From Entamoeba invadens IP1 (taxonomy: Eukaryota > Evosea > Mastigamoebida > Endamoebidae), in contig NW_004443763.1 in NCBI RefSeq assembly GCF_000330505.1, positions 284,932-336,924 of the forward strand: DNA of 51,993 bases, written 5' to 3'. A program made the position numbers and the translations under genes. The notes beneath the pieces are model-generated. The model saw only the letters and a list, made by a program, of their open reading frames with translations. It had not been told where the DNA came from and searched no databases. This document shows, piece by piece, positions 11,411 to 21,948 of the stretch; position 1 is the stretch's first letter, and each line of letters begins with the position of its first letter.

Positions 11411-12361
11411 TTTTTATAATCATTCATTTTGTCTTATATTTGTAATTCAAAGTAGGAATTATATTAACTTTAAACGTGATTAAATCATAACAATTATTAT
11501 GACTTCTCATATTTAGCTAATTATAAATATTTATTCAAAGAGCCAAATTTTACATTTTTATTTGAACGCATGTTTGTCCATACCCAAAACTGGGACTTAT
11601 GTATTATTCAAAACAACACAAATGTCTATGTTCTAAAAATTGACAACAAAAAATGTTCTGCAACTTTTCGACCTATTTTTCCGAATCAGAAGTGTCTTTC
11701 CCTCTTCATCTTATTCCGGTCACATTTTACTCAATCTTTATTTCAACTGTTGTTTATCCTTGTTCAAAATAAACAATTTCAAAACTATACATTTATTATA
11801 TAAAAACTATAGCTTAATCATTCTTTTTGATATTTTTTTAAACTATTCCAAAACAATAAAAAACTATTAATTACTTGTTTTTATTCATTATTTGAAAAAA
11901 AAATAAACTAAAAATAAATTATATTAATATTAATGTTAATTATTATTTATAAATAGATATTTCAAGTACATTGTTGAAGTAATCCCATGTGTAGAAGTGA
12001 AAAAGCCAACAAAATTCTTTGTTAAAAAAAATAATCATGAAGAACTATAAAATATTTATTATTTAGAAAAAACCCTTTTTTTTGGAGAACAAATGTCGAA
12101 TCTTTAAATTTAATAACAAAGTGTTTTTTGAATTCAAGATAAAATATTCCAATAATTCAAAAACAAAAAGTTAATATTTTTTGGTGATATCTTTTTTCAC
12201 AAAATAAACAAAATTCAACTGTAAATTCTGATAAAATCTATTAAATTATATATTTATCTATAAACTTTATTTTTAAAAGACACCCCTCCATCATTAGAAC
12301 CATTTCGTTCCCAAAAATCCTTTCCACTGAATTTCAAAATTTCTCAGAAAAAAATAAAAAA
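11411..12361. other. AT-rich spacer upstream of phosphatase gene
   Basis: Nearly 1 kb of A/T-rich DNA. A 77-codon frame at 11570-11803 has an ATG but no recognisable motif and an amino-acid make-up expected of AT-rich noncoding sequence. I do not call it. The promoter of the phosphatase gene should lie in the last ~100 bases. Confidence 0.5.
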
Positions 12362-13466
12362 ATGAAATTTGAAATATCAGATATGTCTGAAGTAGACCAT
12401 TACCTTGAGACTCTTTTTGCAGGGCAATTGATTACTGAAGCGGAGGTGAAGGACTTATGTGAAAAAGTGATTGAAATATTAGACAAAGAGCCCAACATAC
12501 AGAAATTAAGTAGTCCCATAACGTTATGTGGTGACGGTTTGTTTTCATCGACCTTTTTCAACCATACTTTAACTATAAAATTATTATATAATTGAATCAC
12601 CTGGTTCAAACTATTTATGAAACTATAATAAACTATATCAAATAGTAATAAACTATAATTATTTATAATAAACTATAATAAACCAAACAAATAGTAATTA
12701 AGTAGTTCATGGACAATGGCACGACTTAAAGAAGTTATTTGAGACCGGAGGGAATTGTCCGGACACGAAATATATATTTATGGGGGATTATGTTGATCGT
12801 GGGTATTATTGTTTAGAAACAGTCTTGTTATTACTTTCATTGAAAGTTAAATTTCCTGAACGGATCATTATGTTACGAGGGAACCATGAGAGTCGCCAGA
12901 TCACACAAGTGTATGGGTTCTATGATGAGTCGATTCGCAAGTACAAGTCGTTTAATGTCTGGAAGTACTGTACGGAAGCGTTTGATTACTTAGGGTTAGC
13001 TGCTATTATAGATCAAAAGATCTTTTGTATCCATGGAGGGATTTCTCCTTTTGTTAATAACTTTGATGACATCACAAAGATGGAAAGAAGACAAGAAATC
13101 CCACATGAAGGTGCTATGTGCGATTTATTATGGTCAGACCCCGATCCAACTACTAACGACTGGAAACCATCTCCTCGTGGCGCTGGACATGTCTTTGGCG
13201 AACAAAATGTCGTCAAGTTTAACCACGCAAATAATATCGACATGATCTGTAGAGCTCACCAATTGGTCACTGAAGGGTATAAATACCAATTCGATAAGAA
13301 GTTGGCAACTATTTGGTCCGCTCCTAACTACTGTTATAGGTGCTCTAATGACGCGGCTATTTTCGTCATAAAACCAGACGAGAAAAAAATGATCACGTTC
13401 TCAGCTTCTTCAGATCCTAACAGAGCTGTTCCTCCTAATATCCCTTTGCCTGAGGCATTCTTGTGA
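12362..13466 (+). CDS. PP2A-family (PP2A/PP4/PP6) Ser/Thr phosphatase catalytic subunit, two exons
   Basis: Exon 1 (12362-12536) and exon 2 (12706-13466) join in phase to give 311 aa, close to the 305-309 aa of PP2A, PP4 and PP6 catalytic subunits. The metal-binding and catalytic motifs of the PPP family are present: GDVHG (57-61, the codon for V59 split by the intron), GDYVDRG (85-91), RGNHE (116-120), then HGG, WSDP, RAHQ and SAPNYCYRC. The protein ends in FL, as PP2A, PP4 and PP6 tails do, though the usual penultimate Tyr (YFL) is replaced by Ala (EAFL). Stretches resemble PP4 ([13 protein letters not shown]), PP6 ([21 protein letters not shown]) and PP2A in turn, so I do not assign a subtype. 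Start: first ATG, preceded by stops; a second in-frame ATG lies seven codons on. Confidence 0.92.
12537..12705 (+). other. Spliceosomal intron (169 bp) of the phosphatase gene
   Basis: Starts GTTTGTTTTC and ends TTAAGTAG, the standard Entamoeba intron borders. Removing it restores the universally conserved GDVHG motif and the reading frame (phase 1). The intron is AT-rich with AACTATAATAAAC repeats. Confidence 0.93.
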
Positions 13467-14007
13467 GTCTGTGTGTTCAAATCAGTAAGAAAGCCATTTA
13501 ATTCCCTGTTACGGTTTTATCGGAGATTATTTGTGTGTAAAAATAGACAGAAGTGTAAATTGTTTGCCGTTATTCTGTTGTAAGTGGAAATGTACCTTCG
13601 GTACTCTGTTAATATGATTTAATTATAATAAATAATACTACAATTAACTAATTAAAACCAATTCAAAAGGATACTATTTTACTAGTAACATTACTTATAA
13701 TGAACTATAAATTATAATTACCAAACAAAGAAAGAAGTAAATTACTTCAAGTAATTTGCAAGATGTTTCAAATAGTTTTAGAAAATAGTTTTAAAACTAA
13801 TAACAATAGTAAAACAAATTATTATAGTTAAGTAATAATAATTATTATAACACTTAATAAATAAAAGTAACAAACATTAGTTTTTAATTATATTTTTAAT
13901 ATATTTGAACAATATTTTATACTATTGAACCCAAACAAGTTGTTTTGGTCGAAATTAGTTAAAAATGTAGTATTAAATTTGGAAGAAGCGAGTAAATGGT
14001 ATCAAAC
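13467..14007. other. AT-rich intergenic spacer
   Basis: Spacer between the phosphatase and YJU2 genes, both on the plus strand. Apart from the putative core promoter just before the next gene, I see nothing in it. Confidence 0.5.
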
Positions 14008-14022
14008 GAACTTTGAAATTGA
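14008..14022 (+). promoter_or_regulatory. Putative core promoter (GAAC plus initiator-like) of YJU2 gene
   Basis: GAACTTTGAAATTGA ends 3 bases before the YJU2 start codon. Entamoeba core promoters combine a GAAC element with an initiator related to AAAAATTCA and have leaders of only a few bases. A near-identical block (GAACTTTAAAATTCA) precedes the CAND1 start at 50285-50299. Function is inferred from position and resemblance. Confidence 0.5.
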
Positions 14023-14025
14023 AGG

Positions 14026-14718
14026 ATGAGTACACGTAAAGGGCAGTCGAAGTATTATTCGCCTGATTTTGATCCTGAAGAATTAGAGAAGTTTGTTGAT
14101 AAACAGCGACGTTTACACAAAGGTCTTGGGCCGAAGAAATTGGATGTTCGAATGATGCTTCCGATGAGTGTGCGGTGTAATGCGTGTGGGGAGTATATGT
14201 ACAAAGGGAAGAAATTTAACTCGAAGAAAGAAACGGTAGAAGGCGAAGACTATTGCGGTGTTAAAGTCTTCCGATTTTACTTCAAATGCACAAATTGTAA
14301 GAACGTCTTCACTATTAAAACAGACCCGAAGAACGCAGACTACGCCGTCGAGTTGAATTGTTCAAGAGGCGTCGACGTCAGAAAAGACGAGATGAAGGAA
14401 ATCGAAACAAATAAGGTCAAACGAGAAGAAGAAGAAAAAGACGACGTCATCAAAAAACTCGAAAACCAAAGCGCCGACACCTTGCGACAACTCAGAAACG
14501 TCGAACAACTCGAAGTCCTCAAGCAAATGAAACGCGACGAGGCAGACGTCAACATCGACGACATCATTCAAAAGGTCCGGCAGGAAAAAATCGAACATCT
14601 CGAAAAATCAGAGAAAAATGTCGAGAAAATTAACTTTCTCAAAATTCGAGAGAAAAAAATCAACACCGAAAAAAAGCCGAAAAAAGAAGAGAAAAAGAAA
14701 AAGTCAACTTTTTTGTAA
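14026..14718 (+). CDS. YJU2: YJU2/CWC16 (CCDC94-type) splicing factor
   Basis: 230-aa protein that opens with KYYSPDFDPEEL, the N-terminal signature of the CWC16 family (step-one splicing factor Yju2, which promotes branching in the activated spliceosome). It continues with the zinc-binding core: Cys51 and Cys54 in RCNACGEYMYKGKKFNSKKE, then FRFYFKC-TNC with Cys88 and Cys91, followed by FTIKTDPKNADY. After ~residue 120 it becomes a highly charged Lys/Glu helix and ends in a Lys-rich tail, as in other family members. The length is typical. The start ATG at 14026 sits directly behind a GAAC/initiator-like block. The next gene begins only 76 bp downstream, a normal Entamoeba spacing. Confidence 0.93.
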   Translation: MSTRKGQSKYYSPDFDPEELEKFVDKQRRLHKGLGPKKLDVRMMLPMSVRCNACGEYMYKGKKFNSKKETVEGEDYCGVKVFRFYFKCTNCKNVFTIKTDPKNADYAVELNCSRGVDVRKDEMKEIETNKVKREEEEKDDVIKKLENQSADTLRQLRNVEQLEVLKQMKRDEADVNIDDIIQKVRQEKIEHLEKSEKNVEKINFLKIREKKINTEKKPKKEEKKKKSTFL

Positions 14719-14794
14719 TTTTTTGTGCATTTTTTTTGAGGTTTTCAATTCAAATAGTTAGGGTTAAATTAGGGTTTGGTCACTCTTTTTGAAA

Positions 14795-15058
14795 ATGGAG
14801 TATTTGCGCGCGTTACCCAACACAACAAACGCATTCAGTCACTTCGTACCGACGTGCACTAAATCACCGGTGAAGTGTAGTGTCATTGAAGAATATTGTA
14901 ATGATGTTGAGAACGACACAAGACACATCCTGACAAGACAAAATGAAGACTTGGAAAAACCACGAAGAAGAGATGTGGACGAAGGGCCAACAACATTGAC
15001 GAAGAGAAGTAAAAGAGTTGTGTCAATACAATCACAGTTGATGGAGTGTGAGAATTGA
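14795..15058 (+). CDS. Hypothetical 87-aa protein
   Basis: Small plus-strand frame with higher GC than its flanks, starting at ATG 14795 (MEYLRALPNTTNAFSHFVP). It has three cysteines in the first half and a basic, Arg/Lys-rich second half (EKPRRRDVDEGP, KRSKRVV), which could be a nuclear or nucleic-acid-binding tail. I recognise no family. A 137-codon frame on the opposite strand (14839-15252) overlaps it. I prefer the plus frame because its composition is codon-like and the antisense frame continues into AT-rich DNA. Moderate confidence that it is a real gene. Confidence 0.55.
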   Translation: MEYLRALPNTTNAFSHFVPTCTKSPVKCSVIEEYCNDVENDTRHILTRQNEDLEKPRRRDVDEGPTTLTKRSKRVVSIQSQLMECEN

Positions 15059-15436
15059 GAAAAACTTAATTGAAGTGTTGTATTTGTTAGTTCAACAGGG
15101 AGCTTCTTACTTATTTTAATTGTGTTATTTGGAATGTTGTTTGAGTGATAGGAAAATGATAGGGATAAACAGTAAAGAGACAGATGACCCCTTTGTTTTA
15201 TTTGATTTGTTTCATTCAATTGTTTTCGATAAGAAAGCAAATCTTCTTGCATGAAACAAAATAAGAAGAAAACTTAAAGAAGAGAGACGATGTTTTAACT
15301 TCTTAACTTTTGGGTATTAAAATAATTATAAAACAATAACAATGTAAGTATGTTATTTTTTATAATGATAGCACCAAAATACAGAACACCCTTTTTGAGT
15401 AAAAAACAAACTGGAACAACATAATAATAATATAAG
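15059..15436. other. Intergenic spacer
   Basis: AT-rich DNA between the 87-aa gene and the first exon of the transporter gene. No convincing frame or repeat was seen. Confidence 0.5.
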
Positions 15437-17161
15437 ATGGATTCAAACTTGGAAGAAGAGAAGATCACCAATTTCGAATACATTAAAAAGGTGTTCCGAA
15501 TGTTTTGTGCTTCAAATTGTCTTTTTGGAGTCAGTTTCATGGGTTTGTCATCATCAGAAGAGTCAAAAAATTAAATTACATATTCAACTTAAAAATTTCA
15601 ATAATATTTGTTTATAGAATTGGATTTGTTTAATTATTTATTTTTGATTAAAATAATCAATTATATAGATAACACTTTTTTCAAAAATAGAATGTTCAAT
15701 TGAAAGTTTGTTACTTCCATATGTAGTCAGTGAATTCAATTTATCACTGTCTTTGAGTAACTTGATCTTTGTAATGATCATCCCTATCATTTGTTTTTTC
15801 GTACAACCCTTAGTGGGATACTTAAGTGACAATTTTATCCTTAAGAAGTATAAACGGAGGTTCTTTTTATTACTTGGACTTTTCTTTTCAATCTCTGGTA
15901 TTGTAATAATAATGGAAACAAAAAAAATCACTTCCCTTATGTTTCCTCCTCAAAAAGAGTCTTTAAACGACAATACAAATACGTGTAATATTGTGATTTG
16001 TTCAATAGGTAGTGTAATTGAACATATTGGAGATGCACTTCTAGTTGTACCTGGACGGGCACTTTTAAATGAAGTCACTCCAATGAAGGATCATATATTA
16101 CACAATTTCATAACAAATGCTCTTAACATGACTGCTTTCTTTTTATTTTTCATTACAAGTGCAGTTTGTACAACTTCAGAAAAATTCTATAAAATTATGT
16201 TTTATTCAACTTGTGCCATATTATGTGTTACAACTTTAATCACAGTTTTATCAACTCAAGAAGTTGTTACGATTGACAGTGTAAATGAAGTATCTTTATC
16301 ACAGAAAATAAATAACAACGTAAAAGCTATTTATAAATATTTTAATAAAAAAGACAGACCTGAAGAAAATGCAATTCAAAGGGAAAAGAGTGACCACATG
16401 TTTTACTTGTATTTGTATGTATTTATAGAATATCTAGCCTCTGAACCCATGAGTGCTAATCTACTTATTTTCTTTTCCACTGTGTTTTGGAAAGGGAAGA
16501 CGGATGGGACTCCTGAGCAGAATAAACTGTTTTATGTTTGTTTTTGTTGAACAGTTTTTAAATAGAAATATCGTTCAGGTATGTTTTATAATTTCAGTCT
16601 TTTTAACATCAATCAGATAACATGAATTGAACTTTTTTAAAAATATGGCGACATAATAAAAATACAAAGATGTTTAACAAGAAGGAAGGAATGCAATTTG
16701 GAATGTACAGTTTCAGTGTCTATTCTATAGTTCAAGGAATCACTTCACTTTTGATTCCAAATATAGTAAAACACCGAAAGGGACAATTCTTGACTCTAAG
16801 CACAATAATCTGTGCAATGAATTCGTGGTCTTTTGTTGGTTTATTTTACATCTCACAATTTAGAGAATCTCCAACAACACCTACAAAAGTTCTAATTATG
16901 TTAATATTTTGTGTTATGGCTTTTGATATGGTTGCTATTTACTCTATGCCATGTGTCTTCCTCAAAAAAGTTTCAAGTCCACAAAAGTTAGGAAGAAATA
17001 ATGGTTTTCTCGAAAGCACTAAATTACTTGGAGGATGTCTTGGAGGGTTTGTTGCATCCTTGATGATGAGTAATGAACAAAACTTGGTGTTGTTAGTCGT
17101 ATTATGTGCATGTACACAACTAATAGCTTCTTTTACTTCATTCTTTTTGATAACTATTTAA
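15437..17161 (+). CDS. MFS transporter, SLC45/sucrose-transporter-like, three exons
   Basis: Exons 15437-15542, 15691-16535 and 16670-17161 join in frame to 480 aa. Exon 1 encodes a short acidic N-terminus and the start of the first membrane helix (FRMFCASNCLFGVSFM). Exon 2 continues with ECSIESLLLPYVV, a second helix, and then QPLVGYLSDN with KKYKRRFFLLLG, the loop 2-3 signature of the major facilitator superfamily. GDALLVVPGRALLNEVTP and the following NFITNALNMTAFF fit the helix 4-5 region of the glycoside/H+ symporter-like (SLC45, plant SUT) branch. Exon 3 encodes EGMQFGMYSF and the last helices. About 11-12 hydrophobic segments are visible. The likely role is proton-coupled sugar transport at a membrane, but the substrate cannot be told from sequence. 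Confidence 0.8.
15543..15690 (+). other. Intron 1 of the MFS transporter gene (148 bp)
   Basis: Begins GTTTGTCATC and ends CAAAAATAG. Splicing fuses ATG-G with AA-TGT and joins two halves of one membrane segment in frame. Without it the frame has stops. Confidence 0.85.
16536..16669 (+). other. Intron 2 of the MFS transporter gene (134 bp)
   Basis: Begins GTTTGTTTTT. The only acceptor that keeps the frame and fits the family alignment is ACAAAG before ATGTTTAAC, i.e. an AAG acceptor instead of the usual TAG. The donor is certain and the acceptor less so. Confidence 0.65.
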
Positions 17162-17852
17162 TTAACTATTGAAGTATTATTGTTTATTACTATTAAGTTA
17201 TTATAATATTATTATAATTATGATAATAGAATAATGGTATTATTATAGTATTTTAAAATTATATATATTAAAGGTTTTCTGAATGACTTTAATTAAAAAA
17301 AAGAAAAAATAACTATTAATAAATTAAAATAAAACCAATTTAAATGGTTTTTCTTGAAAAAGATACTTTTTATTTTTATTTTTTTTTGCCACCTCATTGA
17401 AGTATTTCTCAAAAAAACAAATAAAGTAATAGTATTTCAAACTATATAAACTAACTATAGTATTGTGCTCAAATAAAACCGAAGCAAAATCTTTTCTTTT
17501 CCACCATTTTACTCTTTTTCTTTTTTTTTGACGCCAAAACCATAACATATATCATTTTGATATTATAAAAATACTATTACATTTCCTTTAATTTTTTATT
17601 GATTTTCAAAATTTCGATAAATTTTTATAAGCAAAAAAATGACAAGCCATAAAGTGTTTAACACCCTCGACTTCTTTTAACCAATAATTACTTTTTAGTC
17701 TTAATTTCAAATGAAACGATTCACTTTTATACCAAAAAGATCAAATTGCCTTAATAAAAAAAGACTCAAAACAAAAGAGTAATAGTAAAATAAACTATTA
17801 AAAAAAGCCAGAGTCCAACTCAACTCGAAGCTCACAACCATCACCCAACTGG
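17162..17852. other. AT-rich intergenic spacer
   Basis: Spacer between the MFS and E2 genes. A 74-codon minus-strand frame (17324-17548) is Lys/Phe-rich low-complexity sequence and is not called. No promoter motif stands out before the E2 gene. Confidence 0.5.
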
Positions 17853-18341
17853 ATGCAGTCCGAGAGTTATGCCCGCAAACGTCTGTTAGGCGATCTCAAG
17901 AAGTTAAATCAGTTAGAAGAAGAGAACCAGCAGATCAGTGCTGCGCCGAATGAGGATGACATCATGAAGTGGAATTGTTTAATCTTTGGGACAGAAGGTT
18001 CGATCTGGGAAGGGGGCATATTCAAGTTGACGATGACCTTTACTGATGAGTACCCCATCAAGCCTCCCAAAGTTGTTTTTACAAGTAAAATGTTTCATCC
18101 CAATGTCTATACCAATGGCAATATTTGTTTAGACATCCTTTCAAATCAATGGACACCAACTTATGATATCATTTCTATCTTAAATTCTATTCTTTTACTC
18201 TTAGACGACCCAAACCCTAATTCTCCGGCTAATGGGGAAGCAGCTGATCTATATATTAGAAATAGAAGAGAATATATTAAACGTGTCGGAGATATAGTAA
18301 ATGAAAGTATTAAACAAGCAGAAGGGGATGACGATGAGTAA
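17853..18341 (+). CDS. RAD6: RAD6/UBE2A-type ubiquitin-conjugating enzyme E2
   Basis: 162-aa E2 with the full UBC fold and no insertions. It has the active-site Cys92 in NGNICLDIL, the HPN motif at 82-84 (KMFHPNVY), and [11 protein letters not shown] and [10 protein letters not shown], as in RAD6/UBE2A/UBE2B. It matches that subfamily along nearly its entire length ([26 protein letters not shown]). A short N-terminal extension precedes the usual start, and an acidic tail (AEGDDDE) recalls the acidic C-terminus of yeast Rad6, which helps with histone substrates. The expected role is monoubiquitination in DNA-damage tolerance and of histone H2B with RING E3 partners. It is convergent with UPF2, with stop codons ~315 bp apart. 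Confidence 0.93.
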   Translation: MQSESYARKRLLGDLKKLNQLEEENQQISAAPNEDDIMKWNCLIFGTEGSIWEGGIFKLTMTFTDEYPIKPPKVVFTSKMFHPNVYTNGNICLDILSNQWTPTYDIISILNSILLLLDDPNPNSPANGEAADLYIRNRREYIKRVGDIVNESIKQAEGDDDE

Positions 18342-18655
18342 TTCGTGATTGTGTTCTTTCCTTGTTCGTAATTATTCTTTATTATTAATCAATTATTAAT
18401 TAATTAGAATTTTATTAGTAATTTATTAGTAATTTATTAATAATTTATTAGTAAGGAACTAGTAATAAGTATTGTTTCTTTTTTAATTTATTATTAGTAA
18501 TTATTAATTGTTTATTTCTAATTATTTCCAAGTAACAAATTAATAGTAATTAACTATTAACAAACTATTAGTAATTAGTACTTAACAAAAATAATTAACG
18601 AGTTCTTTTTATCTCACCTCTCTTAATCTCCGCTCTTCTTAATTAACGTGCTCGT
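18342..18655. other. AT-rich spacer between convergent genes
   Basis: Holds the 3' ends of the E2 and UPF2 genes. It is made of ATTAATTA/TTATTAGTAA-type short repeats, especially 18400-18560, and has no coding signal. Confidence 0.5.
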
Positions 18656-21394
18656 TTAGATGATGATCTTCTCCTTCTTCTTCTTTGGCTGCTTCTTTGG
18701 TTGTTCATTGTCTTTCTTCTTCTCTTCTGGTTTAATGACAAGAACACTCCCGTCTGTCTTTTTCATGACAAAGATGTCCCCGCAGTCACTTTCTTGAATT
18801 TTGAGATTTCGTGGATCCATAGCGAGACTTGCTTCTGTCTCTTTTGCTACAACCTTCCCTTCGACCAACGTTTCCATCTCATTAATTTCTTCTCCGATTT
18901 CCTTCTCGAACTCCTCCAAGTTGACTTCCCTCTTGAGTCGCTCCATCTTCTCCTCTTCTAGTTTCTCCTCCTCCTCTCGCAGTTTCTGTAACTCTTCGAG
19001 TCGCTTTCGATGGGCCTCTTCTTTCTCTTTTAACAAGTCGATGTTCTTCCCATTGCGTTCGTCCACTTCATACTTCGTTCGCTCTTCCGCAGTGGCGATG
19101 AGTGCTCGGATCTGCTCCAGACTATATTTCCCCTTAAATATTGTGTTTCTGAGTTGATTGAAGTGCTTCATTTGAATCGCCGTGTTAAATCGGGGTATCT
19201 GCAACATCTTCAAAATCGGCTTGAACGTGCATTCCAAGTCAATGCAATATGGATTCCTATTCATTAACACTTGGATGTTTAATACAGTTTTCACTACTAC
19301 TACGGGACGCTTCCCAAATAACTTCTCAACACTCACACGAAGCATTTCTATCAGAAGTCGAACCCCAAAGAACCCCGAAGAGTACGGCGAGACTCCATAT
19401 TTCCTAATAGTTTGATTCTCTTCATAGTACTTTGTTAATTGATACACTAACTCGATCATTTTAAACATCAATTCGTCAGGTATCCCATTCCTCATATATA
19501 ACTCCGCTATTGCACTAATATATGTCAGCCGATGCGCCTTCGTCAAAATATTCAAATTTTGAAACCCAAACGTCGTGACCTCTATTAATTGGTCCACAAA
19601 CGATATCAACACTTTTAAATGGTACTTCGACACTTCTATTACCATCCGCACTACCTCTTTAATATCAGTAAACACCCCATTCGTCAAACTCTCAAATAAA
19701 TACTTCACTACCATCGGAACTGTCTCATCATCTTCATAATCAAACTTCCGCAACATCACAATTTTCTCCTCTACACTCATCTCTTTCTTTCCTATGATAT
19801 ATCGAAGATACATTTCTTGGTCAGACGTATATACTATTTCCTCTTTGGTAAGGTTCTCGGAAGTTATATACCCCTCTATCCGACTCATCCACCGAACCGT
19901 GTCATTCTTCTCCTTCCTCTTCGCCTTCTCCGCTAACTCTTTCATCTGCTTCTTCAAATTCATTTGTTCCGTGTAATTCACGTACATCACATAATGCCGA
20001 CAGCAATAGTCCAGCGCAGTGTAGATCAGCTTCAGCCGCTTCGCTATATTCAAATTCGACTTCTTCCCCAGTAAATAGTCAAACGCTCGTAACACAAATT
20101 TCTTCTCCAACGTAAATTTGAAGAACTCCGACAGTAACACAATCAAAATACTCTTCGTCTGAAACACCGTCGTACTCTCAAATTCCCGTAACACTGTGAC
20201 GGAGAACGTATTGACTTCTCCCAAGTTCAGTCCTATTAAATATAAGTACTTCGCTATTAATGGGAGTTCGCTCTGGCCTCGAATCTTCTGCACTAATGGA
20301 GTGATGTAACTTTCGATCTTCACAAACCCACGGAAGTATTTCAAGAACTCCTTCGCAAAGTCATACACATTCGTCTCATTCATCGTCTTCACTAAGCTCT
20401 GCACATGTCTCTTAAATGACAATTTCAAGTTCTCCGTAGCTTTCAACGGCGCTGGTACTTTCATCACTTCGACAAACACCGTCGTCGACGTGTAAAATTC
20501 CATCGTCTGTTGGTCGTCGTACAACTGCGTGTGGTCCTGCGGCTCACTCGTCGCCTTCGCGGTGTTCTCGACAAACATCGACTTCGTGCTCAACCCTAAA
20601 TATTGCGTCAACGTCTTCACTAAATTCTCCACCTCAAACGTCCGCTTCAGCGAAAGATATGGCGTCGCGCGAGTCTTCGAATAGTGATTGAAGACCTCCG
20701 TGAAAACTTCCCGTCTCTTCGTGACGGTCACTATCGCGTCTTTCACTGCCGCGTCCGCAACATCCAATTTGTTCAGCGACTCCTCCAAATTCGGCGACGG
20801 CAAATTCCCTGTTAAAGTTGTTAATGAGGACGCTAGGAGTTGCATGAGATACACAACATTGTCTAACCGGATGTTCGTGTTTAAGTCAACTTTCTCCTTC
20901 GAGTTGGTCTGCAAATAGAAGAAGAGACCATCTTTAAATTGGCTTTGAAAGACTCCCTCATTATAAGGGAAATGGACTAAGAACAAGATACACAGAAAAA
21001 CAAAGTACCAAAAGTTCTCAATGTTCCCTTTATAACTCTCAGTCAACTGCGCACACAAAATGTCGAGAAACGGCTTCTGATAATACCCACTCAATATACA
21101 ACACAACTCAGCGTAGTTCAACGCAACATTTAAATCACTGAAACTCCGCTGAAAAATGTTCTTCACAAACTCAGACAAAAACATCGAGACATTCACTTTT
21201 TGAAGCTCAGACCGAATCACCACCATGTCACTCGTCGTCAACGTTTTGATCTTAGTCGAGAGCGTTTGGCAATTCTTAAACGTCGACGCTGTCGGACAAT
21301 TCGGCCATTTCGGCGTGATGATATTCCTCGCACGGAGTTCAGCTACCTTGTCGAAAAATGTTTGAGGTATAGTATCCTGCAACAATTTACTCAT
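18656..21394 (-). CDS. UPF2: UPF2/NMD2-like nonsense-mediated mRNA decay factor
   Basis: 912-aa protein starting at ATG 21394 (MSKLLQDTIPQ); a GTG five codons upstream is not a likely start. Three helical-repeat (MIF4G) regions in the UPF2 order can be made out at about 20-170, 340-480 and 530-725. The first has the TFKN-x-LSTKIKTLT and SDLNVALNYAELC pattern of UPF2 MIF4G-1. The third contains RLTYISAIAELYMRNGI and YGVSPYSSGFFGVRLL, matching the part of UPF2 that binds UPF3. A charged Lys/Glu coiled-coil stretch (~765-860) follows, then a C-terminal segment corresponding to the UPF1-binding tail (GDIFVMKKTDG) and a Lys-rich end. It is somewhat shorter than yeast or human UPF2 (~1090-1270 aa). 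Expected role: cytoplasmic bridge between UPF1 and UPF3. Confidence 0.83.
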   Translation of the reverse strand: MSKLLQDTIPQTFFDKVAELRARNIITPKWPNCPTASTFKNCQTLSTKIKTLTTSDMVVIRSELQKVNVSMFLSEFVKNIFQRSFSDLNVALNYAELCCILSGYYQKPFLDILCAQLTESYKGNIENFWYFVFLCILFLVHFPYNEGVFQSQFKDGLFFYLQTNSKEKVDLNTNIRLDNVVYLMQLLASSLTTLTGNLPSPNLEESLNKLDVADAAVKDAIVTVTKRREVFTEVFNHYSKTRATPYLSLKRTFEVENLVKTLTQYLGLSTKSMFVENTAKATSEPQDHTQLYDDQQTMEFYTSTTVFVEVMKVPAPLKATENLKLSFKRHVQSLVKTMNETNVYDFAKEFLKYFRGFVKIESYITPLVQKIRGQSELPLIAKYLYLIGLNLGEVNTFSVTVLREFESTTVFQTKSILIVLLSEFFKFTLEKKFVLRAFDYLLGKKSNLNIAKRLKLIYTALDYCCRHYVMYVNYTEQMNLKKQMKELAEKAKRKEKNDTVRWMSRIEGYITSENLTKEEIVYTSDQEMYLRYIIGKKEMSVEEKIVMLRKFDYEDDETVPMVVKYLFESLTNGVFTDIKEVVRMVIEVSKYHLKVLISFVDQLIEVTTFGFQNLNILTKAHRLTYISAIAELYMRNGIPDELMFKMIELVYQLTKYYEENQTIRKYGVSPYSSGFFGVRLLIEMLRVSVEKLFGKRPVVVVKTVLNIQVLMNRNPYCIDLECTFKPILKMLQIPRFNTAIQMKHFNQLRNTIFKGKYSLEQIRALIATAEERTKYEVDERNGKNIDLLKEKEEAHRKRLEELQKLREEEEKLEEEKMERLKREVNLEEFEKEIGEEINEMETLVEGKVVAKETEASLAMDPRNLKIQESDCGDIFVMKKTDGSVLVIKPEEKKKDNEQPKKQPKKKKEKIII

Positions 21395-21574
21395 CAATTT
21401 CAATATCACAGTTCATAGACGGTGAAACTAGAAGTTATTAATTAAATAACTAATAAGGGTATATTAGTACTACTACTAGAGTATAATAATATAGTATACT
21501 ATTATATTGATTATTTTTTTTCATGTGAACTTTGTTGAAAAATAACTTTTTTATAATAATAATATTATTATATA

Positions 21575-21869
21575 TGGGTCACAATACGAAAATGAAATAA
21601 TTTCATAATCAAAAGTAAAATTTGAATAAGAATTAATTATTTAAAATTACTTACAACCTTTGAAGTTTCTCTGTTTTTATGTAGTGTCTTATTTTTGAAA
21701 CTATATTATATAATAACTTTTATCAATGTGTATACTATTATTGTTTTTTCTTTTGAAAAAAAACATGTATTCTATTGCTTTACTATATTCAACTATACTA
21801 TATAAGAGTTATATTTTAATTTAAATTAACAATTAATAAACCAGATTAAGTTATCCTAATCGCCCGTTT
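21575..21869 (+). repeat. Left 295-bp terminal inverted repeat of Harbinger-like element
   Basis: Matches the reverse complement of 23613-23907 without any difference I could find. It runs from TGGGTCACAATACG to AATCGCCCGTTT. Confidence 0.92.
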
Positions 21870-21948
21870 TTTAAGTAATTTAATTTGAAATATTTCCAAT
21901 ATTTCAGCATATTTTAGTATTTATTTAAACCACTTTTTTGTTAACTTT

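Noticed and set aside
11570..11803. 77-codon frame upstream of the phosphatase gene
   Set aside because: ATG present, but no motif, a Phe/Asn/Lys-rich make-up and a competing overlapping frame.
14839..15252. 137-codon frame on the minus strand
   Set aside because: It overlaps the 87-aa plus-strand gene, starts in AT-rich spacer and has no motif; the plus frame has better composition.
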